A DNA stretch of 64,000 bases from Streptomyces massasporeus. GTDB taxonomy: Bacteria; Actinomycetota; Actinomycetes; Streptomycetales; Streptomycetaceae. Below the pieces are notes generated by a model, which was not told where the DNA came from, ran no database searches, and saw only the letters and a list, made by a program, of their open reading frames with translations. The stretch spans positions 25,581-89,580 of the forward strand of contig NZ_BMSE01000029.1 in assembly GCF_014648995.1 (NCBI RefSeq), in the 5' to 3' direction. Shown here one piece after another: positions 8,160 to 16,806 of the stretch. The stretch's first letter is position 1; each line of letters opens with the position of its first letter. The translations under genes and the position numbers were made by a program.

Positions 8160-8968
8160 TGTTCGGCGACTGGCAGGAGGCCCTCCAAGCCGAGGGCTTG
8201 CCCCTGAACCCCAACCCCGTGGAACAGCAGGCCGCCGCAGTCCGCACCGTCGCCCGGCACGCGAGCAGCAAGGAGGACCTGGTCCTCCTCCTGGATGCCG
8301 TCGGTCTGCCCGGCGACGACGACACCCTCACCGCCCTGCTCCCCCTCACCCCCGACCACGCAGGAGAAACCGGCATGTACGAGCGTCCCCTCAACGCGAC
8401 CGAAGCGACCGCGCTGTCCATGTACTACGACGGGGCGAACACCGCCGCCATCACGGACGCCACCGGACTGACCGAGGACGAGATCACCGCCCTTGCGGAG
8501 ACCAACGACCCGCCGCGCAGCACGCCCACCGACGACGCCACCGAGACCGACAGCACCGAGGCCGACGGCGTGGAGCAGCTGCTCGCATGGGCCGAGGGCC
8601 ACCCCACGGCCAGCATCCGCAACAAGGCCGCCCGAGTCCGCGGCGACCTTGCCGAGCTGACCGCCCGGCGCACCACCGACGACGCACAGCGCGAAGCCGA
8701 GGACCGCGTCACCCGCCTCAAGGCCGAACTGGAGAAGGCACAGGAAGACCTGCGCGCCGTGAAGGCCGGCACCGCCCCCGCGGCGACGGTCGCGCCCACC
8801 CCGATCCGCTCCGGCCTGGGCAGCGGGCGCAGCAGGGAAGAGCTCGCCGCCATCCGGACCTGGGCGCGCGCCAACGGCCACCAGGTCGCCGACGCGGGCA
8901 TGATCCGCAAGTCGGTGCTGGAGGCATACGACGCCGCCCACCAGACGCCGACCGCGAAGGCCAGCTGA
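8159..8968 (+). CDS. coiled-coil protein with a C-terminal Lsr2-type DNA-binding domain
   Basis: The 269-residue protein has an acidic N-terminal half and a coiled-coil stretch at about residues 160-205 (DDAQREAEDRVTRLKAELEK). It ends with a helix pair, REELAAIRTWARANGHQVAD then GMIRKSVLEAYDAAH. That tail matches the C-terminal domain of Lsr2, the AT-rich-DNA-binding xenogeneic silencer of actinobacteria. The N-terminal Lsr2 oligomerisation domain is absent, so the coiled coil may provide self-association. The ATG at 8159 overlaps the stop of the Wbl gene. It could be an element-encoded silencer or anti-silencer. The domain match is visible; the role is inferred. Confidence 0.75.
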   Translation: MFGDWQEALQAEGLPLNPNPVEQQAAAVRTVARHASSKEDLVLLLDAVGLPGDDDTLTALLPLTPDHAGETGMYERPLNATEATALSMYYDGANTAAITDATGLTEDEITALAETNDPPRSTPTDDATETDSTEADGVEQLLAWAEGHPTASIRNKAARVRGDLAELTARRTTDDAQREAEDRVTRLKAELEKAQEDLRAVKAGTAPAATVAPTPIRSGLGSGRSREELAAIRTWARANGHQVADAGMIRKSVLEAYDAAHQTPTAKAS

Positions 8969-8970
8969 CC

Positions 8971-9462
8971 ATGGCGGCCACCGACCCGATCGTCCTGGAC
9001 GGCTTCCTGGACGAAGAGACGGTGCCCGGCGACGTGCACGGGTCGACGGCGCGGTTCCGGCTCACCGTCTCCCCCTCGGACGAGCGCACGGACGAGATGC
9101 TCCTGCCGTGCAGCGTCGCCGACTCGGAGCTGGCGCACGCGGTCATCCATGACCTGGTCCCCGGCGACAAGCTCCGCGTCACCGGCTACCTCCGGCTGCC
9201 CCGCACGCCGGACGAGCCGATGTGGCTGGTCGTCACCACCCTCGCCGTGCTGGAGACCGCCCCGCAGCTGTCCGACCCGGCCGCCTTCGCCACGGCGGTC
9301 ATCGAGCGGTGCGGACCGTACGTCTGCTGGTTCGAGGCCGACACCACCGAGGTGGAGGTGTTCACCGAGGGCGGCGACTGGGTCGGCACCGCGCCCGAGC
9401 CGAACGACCTGGGCGAGCTGCTCGAAGCCTTCGAGCACCGCCAGGCCGCCGGCGGCGAGTAG
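8971..9462 (+). CDS. hypothetical protein, possible OB-fold
   Basis: This 163-residue acidic protein starts at ATG 8971, two bases after the preceding stop. The central run of strands (GSTARFRLTVS, LLPCSV, GDKLRVTGYLRLP, MWLVVTTLAVLE) is arranged as in OB-fold nucleic-acid-binding proteins. No decisive motif is present, so the fold is a guess. It belongs to the same tight plus-strand cassette as the Lsr2-like and HNH genes. Confidence 0.65.
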   Translation: MAATDPIVLDGFLDEETVPGDVHGSTARFRLTVSPSDERTDEMLLPCSVADSELAHAVIHDLVPGDKLRVTGYLRLPRTPDEPMWLVVTTLAVLETAPQLSDPAAFATAVIERCGPYVCWFEADTTEVEVFTEGGDWVGTAPEPNDLGELLEAFEHRQAAGGE

Positions 9463-9472
9463 CGGAGCCGCC

Positions 9473-9790
9473 GTGCCCATCCGTCTCGAGAACCTGCACC
9501 GGTACCCGCGCGACTGGAACGAGATCAGCGCGCGGATCAGGTTGCAGCGGGCAGGCGGCCGCTGCGAGTGCACGGGCCACTGCGGCCTGACGCACCCGGG
9601 CGGCCGCTGCCCGGCCGTCCACGAGCAGATCCACCCCGACACCGGCTCCGTGGTCGGCCTCACCACCGCCCACCTCAACCACACCCCCGAAGACGTGCGA
9701 GACGAGAACCTGCTCGCCGCCTGCCAGCTGTGCCACCTCATGGATTTGCGCAGCGATCAGTTCCTCGTGGTCACCGACATTCCTGAGTAG
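9473..9790 (+). CDS. HNH endonuclease-like protein
   Basis: The 105-residue product starts at GTG 9473 and has the small HNH pattern. It begins RYPRDWNEISARIRLQRAG, continues with a cysteine pair region (RCECTGHCG), then the Ala-His-Leu-Asn-His of the beta-beta-alpha-metal finger (GLTTAHLNHTPEDVRDENL), and ends CQLCHL. This arrangement is common in phage and plasmid HNH proteins that cut or nick DNA. The extreme C-terminus (MDLRSDQFLVVTDIPE) is unlike typical relatives and may be a short replacement. It follows the possible OB-fold gene by 10 bases. Confidence 0.75.
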   Translation: MPIRLENLHRYPRDWNEISARIRLQRAGGRCECTGHCGLTHPGGRCPAVHEQIHPDTGSVVGLTTAHLNHTPEDVRDENLLAACQLCHLMDLRSDQFLVVTDIPE

Positions 9791-9809
9791 CATCCACACC
9801 CCACCTCGA

Positions 9810-10133
9810 GTGCTGTGCCCCGCCTGCTCCTGGCCGGGTACGGCGCTCAGCGCCCCGGCCGCCGGGACTCGTTATCTCCGCCGTCACGCGTTACGTCGCC
9901 GACCGGGGTGCCGACCACTGGCACGAGAACGGCCCCGAGGCGCCTGCCTTGGCCCGCATGGCTTACAACAGCGGTAAGGGCCAGCGGCGCACTCGGGGCC
10001 CGGGCGCCGGGCCCTACTGGATCAGTTCTGGCACAAGGGGTGGATCGCCGCGGCCGCATGGGTCGCCGCCGGGGCCCGCGCCTTGACCCGCCGAGGCACC
10101 CGGCCCCCCAGGGCCGGAGTCCGCCTCCTGTGA
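9810..10133 (+). pseudogene. decayed cassette gene in three frames
   Basis: Coding-like text changes frame twice. From GTG 9810 it reads VLCPACSWPGTALSAP. Then another frame reads GLVISAVTRYVADRGADHWH up to about 10010. Then a third gives LLDQFWHKGWIAAAAWVAAG and a stop at 10131-10133. Together these make a plausible protein of about 105 residues with a CxxC near the start. A longer uninterrupted frame here (9815-10204) is Pro/Arg/Gly-rich and reads like noise. No family is recognised. Confidence 0.45.
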
Positions 10134-10213
10134 CTCCACGCCCCGGCCTGGCTGTCCCCCCGGACCGGTCCACGCAGTCACAGCAGCTCACCGACACGAG
10201 ATGAGGCACCAGC

Positions 10214-11313
10214 ATGACGCTCATCAGCCCGAACACCGTCCTCGCGAACGCCCTGACGAAGGTGGAGGACGTCCTCGCCCCGCGCATCCGCGCCAACAGG
10301 CCGCAACGGATCGCCCTGGTGGTCGGTACCCAGATCAACGGCGCCCCCACGCCGGAACCTCGCTGGTGCAGTCCATGGCGTTCGCCACGGCCGCCCGCCT
10401 CCACGACCGCCACGACCTGCCCGTGGAGGTCCGCTTCTCGGCACTGGACAATGCGCCGCACGAGTTGGCCACCGACCCCGTATCGGGGAACCGTTACCAG
10501 CGGGCCTACGCCCAGGCCCTCGGCACGGACGGCATCGCCCGCCTGATCGCCACCCTCTACCAACCCCTGTTCGACGCCCTCTCCAAGCGGCTGGCCGTGC
10601 CGTACAGCGTGGAGACCTACTCACAGCAGCAGGCGACCAGCCAGTTCCGGCAGACGTGGCTGCGGGTGCTGCCGCGCCTGGACGCCGCAAGCCTCTGGCT
10701 GGCTCCCTCCACGGGAGTCCCGCACCTGCGGGTGCCCTGCCCGCACTCCTGCGGGTGGGCGGAGAAGTACGCCGAGCGCACCCGCGTGGAAGACGCCGGC
10801 CGCGGCCTCGCCCGCGTATCGGCGGTCTGCCTGCACCACGGCCCCTACACGGCCACCATCACGCCTGACGGTGGCGGCTACCTCGACCTCGCCACCCTCT
10901 ACCGCAACATGGTCAAGGAACTCGCCGCGCTCGCGGAGACCAGTGTTCTTCAGGTGATGGTCAAGGGCACCGACTGGATGCCCGGGAGCATCCTGGTCGA
11001 CGGCGCGCTCCAGGCCGTGGGCCTGACCCGGGGCCAACTGCCCGCTCGGCTGTTCTGCCTGATGATCGTCGCCGAGACGGGCGCCAAGCTCTCCAAGAGC
11101 CTCATCCGCTCCGGGGAGGCGGCGTTGCCCGCGGGCGCCGAACCGTGGATGCTCGACACCCGGAAGTGGCCCGGCACCGTGGGGGAGTTCGCGGACCGCC
11201 TGCTGAACCTGGCGGGCCTGCTGCTGTCCCACCCCCGGCACTTCTTCCGCTCGTACTCGGCTGCGGAGCTGTCGCGGCTGATGTCCTTACCCGCAGGGAG
11301 CCCGGCTACATGA
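10214..11313 (+). pseudogene. class I aminoacyl-tRNA-synthetase-like protein, frameshifted at its HIGH motif
   Basis: Restoring one base gives about 366 residues. The first frame reads ALVVGTQINGAP, and the second continues HAGTSLVQSMAFATAARLHD. If the C-run at 10344-10348 has lost one C, the text becomes INGAP-HAGT, matching the HIGH signature of class I synthetases. Near residue 290, GAKLSKS matches the KMSKS signature. Between them lies a metal-finger-like insertion (VPCPHSCGW ... CLHHG), as in class I lysyl or glutamyl enzymes. There is no room for a normal anticodon-binding domain, so it may act on something other than tRNA charging. It is coupled by ATGA overlap to an ASCH gene. The frameshift may be real or a homopolymer error. 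Family placement rests on motifs only. Confidence 0.65.
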
Positions 11314-11663
11314 GCACCGCCTCAGCCCGCGTCATCGAGCTGAACCTGTACCCCCAGTACTTCGATCTCGTGGCCGCCGGCCGCAAGACCCGGGAGGTCC
11401 GGGTGAAGTACCCGAAGTTCGACGGCCTGGCGGCCGGTGACCTGATCCGGTTCACGGTCAAGGGCACCGACCGGTCATGCATGACGCGGGTGACACGCGT
11501 TGCCGAGTACGCCTCGTTCGAGGAACTCCTGGACGCCGAAGGGCCCTCCCAGGTGAACCCCGAAGCCAGCCGTGAGGAGCAACTGGCCAACATCCGGCGC
11601 ATCTACCCGCCGGACAAGGAACGGCTCGGCTGCCTGGCCATCGGTATCGCACTGGTCAACTGA
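11310..11663 (+). CDS. ASCH-domain protein coupled to the synthetase-like gene
   Basis: This 117-residue protein is nearly all ASCH domain: ELNLYPQYFDLVAAGRKTRE, then EVRVKYPKFDGLAAGDLI and a C-terminal strand GCLAIGIALVN. The start ATG overlaps the stop of the synthetase-like gene (ATGA), so the two are probably co-translated and may work together. ASCH domains are linked with RNA or nucleotide-modification biology. This one differs clearly from the ASCH protein at 7159. A strong hairpin terminator follows. Confidence 0.8.
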   Translation: MSTASARVIELNLYPQYFDLVAAGRKTREVRVKYPKFDGLAAGDLIRFTVKGTDRSCMTRVTRVAEYASFEELLDAEGPSQVNPEASREEQLANIRRIYPPDKERLGCLAIGIALVN

Positions 11664-11676
11664 CCCCAGCAAATGA

Positions 11677-11720
11677 GGCCCCCGGCCACGCCCCTCCGAC
11701 GAGGGGCCGACCGGGGGTCC
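11677..11720 (+). terminator. hairpin terminator closing the 4-11.7 kb cassette
   Basis: A GC-rich nested inverted repeat lies 14 bases after the ASCH stop. The outer arms are roughly GGCCCCCGGCC and GACCGGGGGTCC, and the inner arms GCCCCT and AGGGGC. It ends in TCCTTTG. It marks the end of the plus-strand cassette. Confidence 0.65.
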
Positions 11721-12233
11721 TTTGCGTTGCGGCCATCCTCGCGGCTCTCGTCCTGCTCCTGACCACCGCCGGCTTCACGGCCGTCGTATAGCGCGCAGCA
11801 TGCCCGCCCGGGCCACGACCGTGCGCAGGCCACACACGACAAGAGGCTTACCTCATACGGTGGAAAGCCCCTCCCGCGGCCGCTGTGCCTTTCGCCGTGG
11901 CCGTCCTCGCCGACGACGTCCGTGTGCGCCGTCCGCCGCGATCCGCTCTCGGGCCTGCCCCGGCCCCGAGGCTCTCCTCGCCTACGGCGAGCGGCTGCTG
12001 CGTACCCCGGCCGGGTTTGCGGCGCGCCAAGGTAACCCATAGGACCCGAATGGAAGTGGGGATGGCTACGAACCGTGCGCGTGGACGTACAAACGGCGCT
12101 CGTGGACCTATTCGCGGGACATCTACCGGCGACGGACCGGCGGTAGGGCTCTCCCCGGGTGGCGCCCGTGGCGGAGCTCTTCGTGAGGCGGCAACGAGGG
12201 CCGTTGTCAGAGGTGATTGGCAAGATTGCGGCC
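11721..12233. other. 513-base stretch without a supported gene
   Basis: A short hydrophobic reading (AAILAALVLLLTTAGFTAVV, ending TAG near 11790) could be the end of a lost membrane protein, but it has no start. The rest contains only short frames with poor codon statistics. Coding-like fragments just before 12234 are too short to assign. Confidence 0.5.
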
Positions 12234-13260
12234 ATGAATGACACTCCTGTCACTCCGCCACGGCCGATCGACGTTGCCGCGGTCTCTCCCCAACTGGCCC
12301 CGCTGGCCCGCACGGCGACCCGCCTGCACCCCCGCCCTGGGGCGCCGACGTGGCACGACAGCTCAATCGGCGGGCCGCTGCTGTGGCCCGCCGAGGAACC
12401 GTGGCCGCACTGCGAGGAACCGCATGTGACGGACGGCATCAACCCAGCCCAGTCCCCGGCGGATCTGCGGCTGGAACGACGGATCTTCGCCGCCTCGCAC
12501 GGCCGGGACCTGACTCCCGAGGAACGGGAGACCCTCGAGCGGATCCGGCCCCCTCAGACGTATCCGTTGAGGCTCAAGGTCCAGGCGTACGACGGCCCCA
12601 TAGCGATGCTGCCCGTCGCGCAACTGTACGCACGGGATGTGCCCGATCTGAGCCCGCCGGAGGGTAAGGACCTGTTGCAGGTTCTGTGGTGCCCCTTCGA
12701 TCATCCGATCATGCCCAGGACCCTGCTCTTCTGGCGTTCCGCAGCCGCTGTCACGGACATCCTCGACACCCCCCCCAGAGCCGCCCGCAGTGCAGTTCGA
12801 CGGTTATCTACCGGAACCGTGCGTGCTCGAACCGGAGCAGATCACCGAGTACCCCGACCATCTGGAGCTGAGCGAAGAACTGCAGGAGCAGCTCAAGCAG
12901 TGGAGTGTGCCGCAGGCAGGAAAGGAAGACATGGACCCGGCCACGTACTACGACTGTGTGCTGTCCAACGCACCCGGCTGGAAGGTCGGCGGCTGGCCCG
13001 CTTGGAACTCCACCGACCCCAGCCCGCAGCACTGCTCCGAGTGCGGCACCGGCATGGAGGTTCTGATGACCGTCGCCACGTTTGAGGAAGGGGACGACGC
13101 CGGGAACAGCTGGTCTCCGTACCCCCACCCAGGTGCTGGACCGTACCCCGGCCACCGCGGCTACAACGCGACCGGGGTCCAGATAGGCAGCGGCTACCGG
13201 CAGCATCTTTTCGTCTGCCCGGCGGAGCCCGAGCATCCGCACATCGAGTTGATGACGTAG
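12234..13260 (+). pseudogene. DUF1963 (YwqG-like) protein, frameshifted in a C8 run
   Basis: From ATG 12234 (MNDTPVTPPRPIDVAAV) the text matches YwqG/DUF1963-type proteins, with SSIGGPLLWPAEEPWPHCEE near the start. At the run of eight C at 12769-12776 the sense moves to the +1 frame. That frame gives QFDGYLPEPCVLEPEQITEY and the family's C-terminal block (GWKVGGWPAW, then CSECGTGMEVLMTVATFEEG), with a stop at 13258-13260. Removing one C would give about 341 residues, normal for the family. Function of the family is poorly known. The break may be a homopolymer sequencing error rather than decay. Confidence 0.7.
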
Positions 13261-13619
13261 CCCGTGCGCTGGCCGGCAGCGCCGTCGTGGTCGGCGGCGG
13301 GTTCGCCCTGATCGCGGCGGCTTGGTCGGGCCTGGCCGAATTGTTCGCGGCGATGGGGGTGCTCGGCTTCGGCGTCGGCGGCCTCTCGGCCGCGATGCCC
13401 GGCGTCATTTTGGCCGTCACTCCCAGGAGCGAGACGTCGAGCGCCATGAGCTTCAACTACGTCGTCCGCAGTGTCGGATACTCCCTGGGCAGCGACATCG
13501 GCGGCCTGGTCCTGGCCGCGGCCACCGCCCTGGCCACCTCTCCCACGACGACAGCGCCTACACCACCGCGGCGCTGGTCGGCATCGGCGCCACGGCGATC
13601 ACGACGCTGACAAGCCTCG
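13261..13619 (+). pseudogene. C-terminal remnant of an MFS transporter
   Basis: Sequence straight after the DUF1963 stop encodes membrane helices typical of the last quarter of an MFS drug exporter (ALIAAAWSGLAELFAAMGVL, GFGVGGLSAAMPGVI, SFNYVVRSVGYSLG). A later frame change to SAYTTAALVGIGATAITTL follows. There is no start, the first eight or more helices are missing, and at least one frameshift is present, so this is a fossil fragment. It marks a recombination junction with the gene before it. Confidence 0.75.
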
Positions 13620-13688
13620 CTCCCCCGCCGACGCTCGTCCGAGACCAGCCCGCAAGTCAGATGTACTCATCCCAACACTGGAGGTTCC

Positions 13689-13982
13689 ATGCCCAAGGGC
13701 TACTGGGTCAGCGTCTACCCCGCCATTTCCGACCCTGAGGGGCTGACTGCCTACAACGAGCTGGCGGGTCTGGCTGTCCGGTCTGAGGGCGGGCGCGTCC
13801 TGTCCAATTTCGGTCGAGTCGTCGCCCACGAGGCCGGAATGACCGAGCGTGTCGTTCTGATCGAGTTCGACAGTTTTGAACAGGCGGTCGCGGCATACGA
13901 GAGCGAGTCATACCAGAAGGCGCTGGTGGCCCTCCCCGACGGCTTCGAGCGCGACTTCCGCATCGTCGAAGGCATCGACTGA
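13689..13982 (+). CDS. DUF1330 family protein
   Basis: This 97-residue protein matches the small ferredoxin-like DUF1330 family: MPKGYWVSVYPAISDPEGLT, then AYNELAGLA and the block RVVLIEFDSFEQAVAAYES with SESYQKAL. GGAGG lies 6 bases before ATG 13689. The family is widespread and its biochemical role is not established. It stands alone after the MFS remnant. Confidence 0.85.
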   Translation: MPKGYWVSVYPAISDPEGLTAYNELAGLAVRSEGGRVLSNFGRVVAHEAGMTERVVLIEFDSFEQAVAAYESESYQKALVALPDGFERDFRIVEGID

Positions 13983-14087
13983 CCGAGGTCCTCCAGTCGG
14001 ACCGACTGGCCCCCGCGACTTCGAGGACGACACCTTCGTTCTTGTCTCCGCAGGCCCACTCTTGGACCGCACCGCCAGGCGGAACCA

Positions 14088-14477
14088 GTGACATACCCGC
14101 GACTGCTCGCCCCCGAGGAGAAGCTCGCCGACGCGAAGAAGCTGTTGAGCCTCCCGCCTATCGTCGTGATCTGCGGCTCCACCCGCTTCATGACCGAGAT
14201 GAACGAGGCCGATCTGCGGGAGACCGCAGCCGGGCGGATCGTCGTCAAACCAGGCTGTGACATGAAGTCGCCGCACGCACTCTGGGCCGATCCTGTCGAC
14301 GGCGAGGGGTTGAAGGCTCGGCTCGACGAGCTGCACCGGGCGAAGATCCGGCTTGCTGATGAGGTGCTCGTGGTCGGCAACTACATCGGAGTCAGCACCA
14401 GAGCCGAAATCGCCTACGCCCGGTCGCTGGGCAAGCCCATGCGGTTCACCCACCCCGACGTCGACCCTGACGCCTGA
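14088..14477 (+). CDS. nucleoside 2-deoxyribosyltransferase-like protein
   Basis: The 129-residue protein has a Rossmann-type start IVVICGSTRFMTEMNEADLR and a later strand ADEVLVVGNYIGVSTRAEIA. This pattern is seen in small nucleoside deoxyribosyltransferase-like (DUF4406-like) proteins common on phages and plasmids. The conserved Glu of the family could be the one in STRAEIAYA. Whether it acts on nucleosides is not shown. GTG 14088 is the first start in frame. A strong terminator follows about 100 bases downstream. Confidence 0.7.
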   Translation: MTYPRLLAPEEKLADAKKLLSLPPIVVICGSTRFMTEMNEADLRETAAGRIVVKPGCDMKSPHALWADPVDGEGLKARLDELHRAKIRLADEVLVVGNYIGVSTRAEIAYARSLGKPMRFTHPDVDPDA

Positions 14478-14575
14478 CCGCCCGCCGCTCCCTCGGCAAC
14501 CAGGGCCGGCAGCCCGCCGCCTGACCGTGTCGCGGTGGCTTCGACCACCGCCCACTCCACACCCTCAGCACACAC

Positions 14576-14619
14576 GAGGCCCCTGGCCGCCCCTCGCCTG
14601 AGGGTCGGCCAGGGGCCTC
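14576..14619. terminator. 14-bp perfect-stem terminator
   Basis: GAGGCCCCTGGCCG at 14576-14589 pairs exactly with CGGCCAGGGGCCTC at 14606-14619 across a 16-base loop, followed by TCTGCG. It probably ends the transcript of the deoxyribosyltransferase-like gene. Confidence 0.8.
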
Positions 14620-14874
14620 TCTGCGTTCTGGACCAGTCGATCACCCCATGTGCGCCAGCACATCAGGCCGCGTACGCGACACCGCACCAGGACAAGGTGA
14701 ACCCAACGCCTCGGTGGAGGTGGAGCGACGCAGTCCCGCATACCTGTCGAGATCCGGCATCTTTCCCGTCAGGACGGCGGCCTACCGTCGGCAGGGGATG
14801 CCCATGTGGTCCCGGAGGGGGCCGACTTAGGATCACGAGGATGACCAGTCGTTTGTCATGCCAAAGGAGCTCTC

Positions 14875-15342
14875 ATGGCCGAGCTTGTCCGGCAGCAACA
14901 CCTTGATGCAGATGTGGGGCATCACGGCTTCGGGCTTCAGGAGTCCGATGACGGTGACCTGCCTGTCCCGTTCCCTGACGACTTCAAGCAGGGCGTGTTC
15001 CTGAACGACTTCCCGGGGCGTCTCGACCTCTACAGCGGCGGCCACACACATACCGCGGCGGTCACCCTCGAGGTGTGGGACGGGGAGCCCCCTGAGCAGG
15101 ATCCGTCCCGGTGGGACGAGCAGGCCGAGGCCCCCTTCGAGTCGACCAGCGGTGAAGTGGCCGTGTGGTCCATGGACTTGGGACGCGCCGACGATGTGAT
15201 CACGCTCGCCGATGCGGGGGGCTCCTGGCGAGTCCGGGTGAGCTGTGCCGGGCGCAGCGAAGCTGCGGCACTGTCGGAGCAGGAGGGTACGGGCGAAGGC
15301 GTGGAGAGGTACCTCGTGCAGTTCTGGCCCGCAACGGCCTGA
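14875..15342 (+). CDS. hypothetical protein
   Basis: This 155-residue acidic protein has its start at ATG 14875 behind AAAGGAGCT. It contains a beta-rich middle (FPGRLDLYSGGHTHTAAVTL, EVWDGEPP) and a C-terminal GVERYLVQFWPA. The look is of a small cytoplasmic beta-sandwich, as in proteins of toxin-immunity neighbourhoods, but no family was identified. It converges on the secreted nuclease gene that ends at 15394. Confidence 0.65.
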   Translation: MAELVRQQHLDADVGHHGFGLQESDDGDLPVPFPDDFKQGVFLNDFPGRLDLYSGGHTHTAAVTLEVWDGEPPEQDPSRWDEQAEAPFESTSGEVAVWSMDLGRADDVITLADAGGSWRVRVSCAGRSEAAALSEQEGTGEGVERYLVQFWPATA

Positions 15343-15393
15343 ACACGGACCAGGGGCGGGAGCGCCGGCAGTTGGGCGCCCCGCCCTGGCACG

Positions 15394-16806
15394 TCAGGAG
15401 ACGATCTTCACGATGAAGCCGTCTTCCATGCCGTCGATGACCCGGTTCTTGGCGTAGAAGCTGAGCAGCAGGCTGCCACCCGCACCGTTGTCCGCTTCTG
15501 CGATCGGTTTCACCGAGAAGTTGAACTTCTTCGCGTCCGCGTCGTAGTCGTGCTCCGCAGCGCCCTCATAGGTGGTGGCGAAGGGGTACTCGTCGCACTC
15601 GCGCGTGCCACCGTGCGTGTAGTTGGCGCCCCAGTATCGCTTGCACTGCTTGACCGCCGCCTTGCGGTTGTCGTCCTTGCGCTTTTGGTTGACCAGTCGG
15701 TGCAGCGGCGTGTCGGGCGTCTGACCGGGCACCTTCTTCGCTGACATGTACGGCTTGGTGTCCTGTGGCTTCGTGAACGCCGTCTTGATGTGCTGAGCCA
15801 CAGCCCGCTCCTTGGCGCCGGCCTTCGCGCTGTAGTTCAGCATGCCGATGTAGGCGAATGAGGCCGCGCCTCTCTTGTCGGGGTTGCCGCCGCCGGTGGA
15901 GTTGGCCAGGTACTTGGCGGCGTCCCAGCGCGGCGGCAGGAAGAACAGGTCACCCTTGAGGTCGCCGGTGATGTTGGCGTTGGGTGGCGGTGTGATGGTG
16001 ATGGACGGCTGGTAGATGGCCGCGATCAGGTCGGTGCTGCCTTGACTGCCCTGCCCGGGCTTGGCGTTGACGGTTTCGTTGAACGCGCGCAGGACCTTGA
16101 GTTCGGCGAAGGTCTTCGTTCCGGGCATGTTGCCGCCCCTGGTGTAGCGGACCGTGGACGGCCAGCTGTTGGGCATCTTCCCCTTGGTGGCGATCTTCAT
16201 CGCCGGTGCCTCGGTAGTGCCCTGAGATTCCATCTCGGTGAAGTAGTACTTGAAGTTGATCGTGCGGCTGTTCTTGGCGATCGTTCCCACGACCCGCACA
16301 TTGAACATGCTCACACCGGAAGGTCTGCCGTTGACGAGCCAGGTCTGGACGAACGAAGCGCCCGAACAGGCCGCGAACCGGGACGTGAAGTAGAACTTCT
16401 TGTCGGTGCCCAGGCCCTTCTTGCATTCATCGAGCGTCATCGTGCGTGCCGGCTCCGGAGCCGCAATCATGGGCGTCGGCGAGGCGGTTGAACCGACAGG
16501 TGTGGTGCGGGATGGCTGGGTCGCCAGCCGCGCGTACGACGCCGCAGGGCCCACCGTCTCGTGCGGCAACTGCGCGATCGGCTCCGCGTGACGGGCAATG
16601 TCCCGCAGACGTTCCATGCCTCCCGCGCTCTGCAACTCCTCGAGCGATGGCGTCGCCGAACCAAGCGGCAGGACGTACGACTCAACCTCGAGATCAGGCG
16701 ACGCGTCTGCCTGCGCCATAGACGGCACGGCCGACAGCAGGGCGACCGCGGTCGCCATGGTGAGCGCCTGTCTGCTGGCGCGCCTGAGCCACGGTATGTG
16801 CATCAA
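15394..16806 (-). CDS. secreted NucA/NucB-type nuclease
   Basis: This 470-residue protein has a signal peptide (RRASRQALTMATAVALLSAV, cleavage likely after MAQA), a roughly 300-residue middle of unknown fold, and a C-terminal NucA/NucB-like DNase domain. The family signature is CKRYWGAN followed by ECDEYPFATTYEGA near residue 400. NucB-type enzymes of this family are extracellular DNases that use the acidic residues of the DEYPFA block. The protein is probably exported and degrades or processes DNA outside the cell. A paralogue with the same overall design lies at 34106, sharing about the same length and C-terminal signature. Confidence 0.8.
   Translation of the reverse strand: MMHIPWLRRASRQALTMATAVALLSAVPSMAQADASPDLEVESYVLPLGSATPSLEELQSAGGMERLRDIARHAEPIAQLPHETVGPAASYARLATQPSRTTPVGSTASPTPMIAAPEPARTMTLDECKKGLGTDKKFYFTSRFAACSGASFVQTWLVNGRPSGVSMFNVRVVGTIAKNSRTINFKYYFTEMESQGTTEAPAMKIATKGKMPNSWPSTVRYTRGGNMPGTKTFAELKVLRAFNETVNAKPGQGSQGSTDLIAAIYQPSITITPPPNANITGDLKGDLFFLPPRWDAAKYLANSTGGGNPDKRGAASFAYIGMLNYSAKAGAKERAVAQHIKTAFTKPQDTKPYMSAKKVPGQTPDTPLHRLVNQKRKDDNRKAAVKQCKRYWGANYTHGGTRECDEYPFATTYEGAAEHDYDADAKKFNFSVKPIAEADNGAGGSLLLSFYAKNRVIDGMEDGFIVKIVS

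Noticed and set aside
9815..10204. 129-codon plus-strand frame after the HNH gene
   Set aside because: Its translation is Pro/Arg/Gly noise, while neighbouring frames contain more credible protein fragments.
7159..11663. Reading the cassette as an intact prophage
   Set aside because: No capsid, portal, terminase or tail genes are present; small regulatory and nuclease genes alone do not support a prophage.
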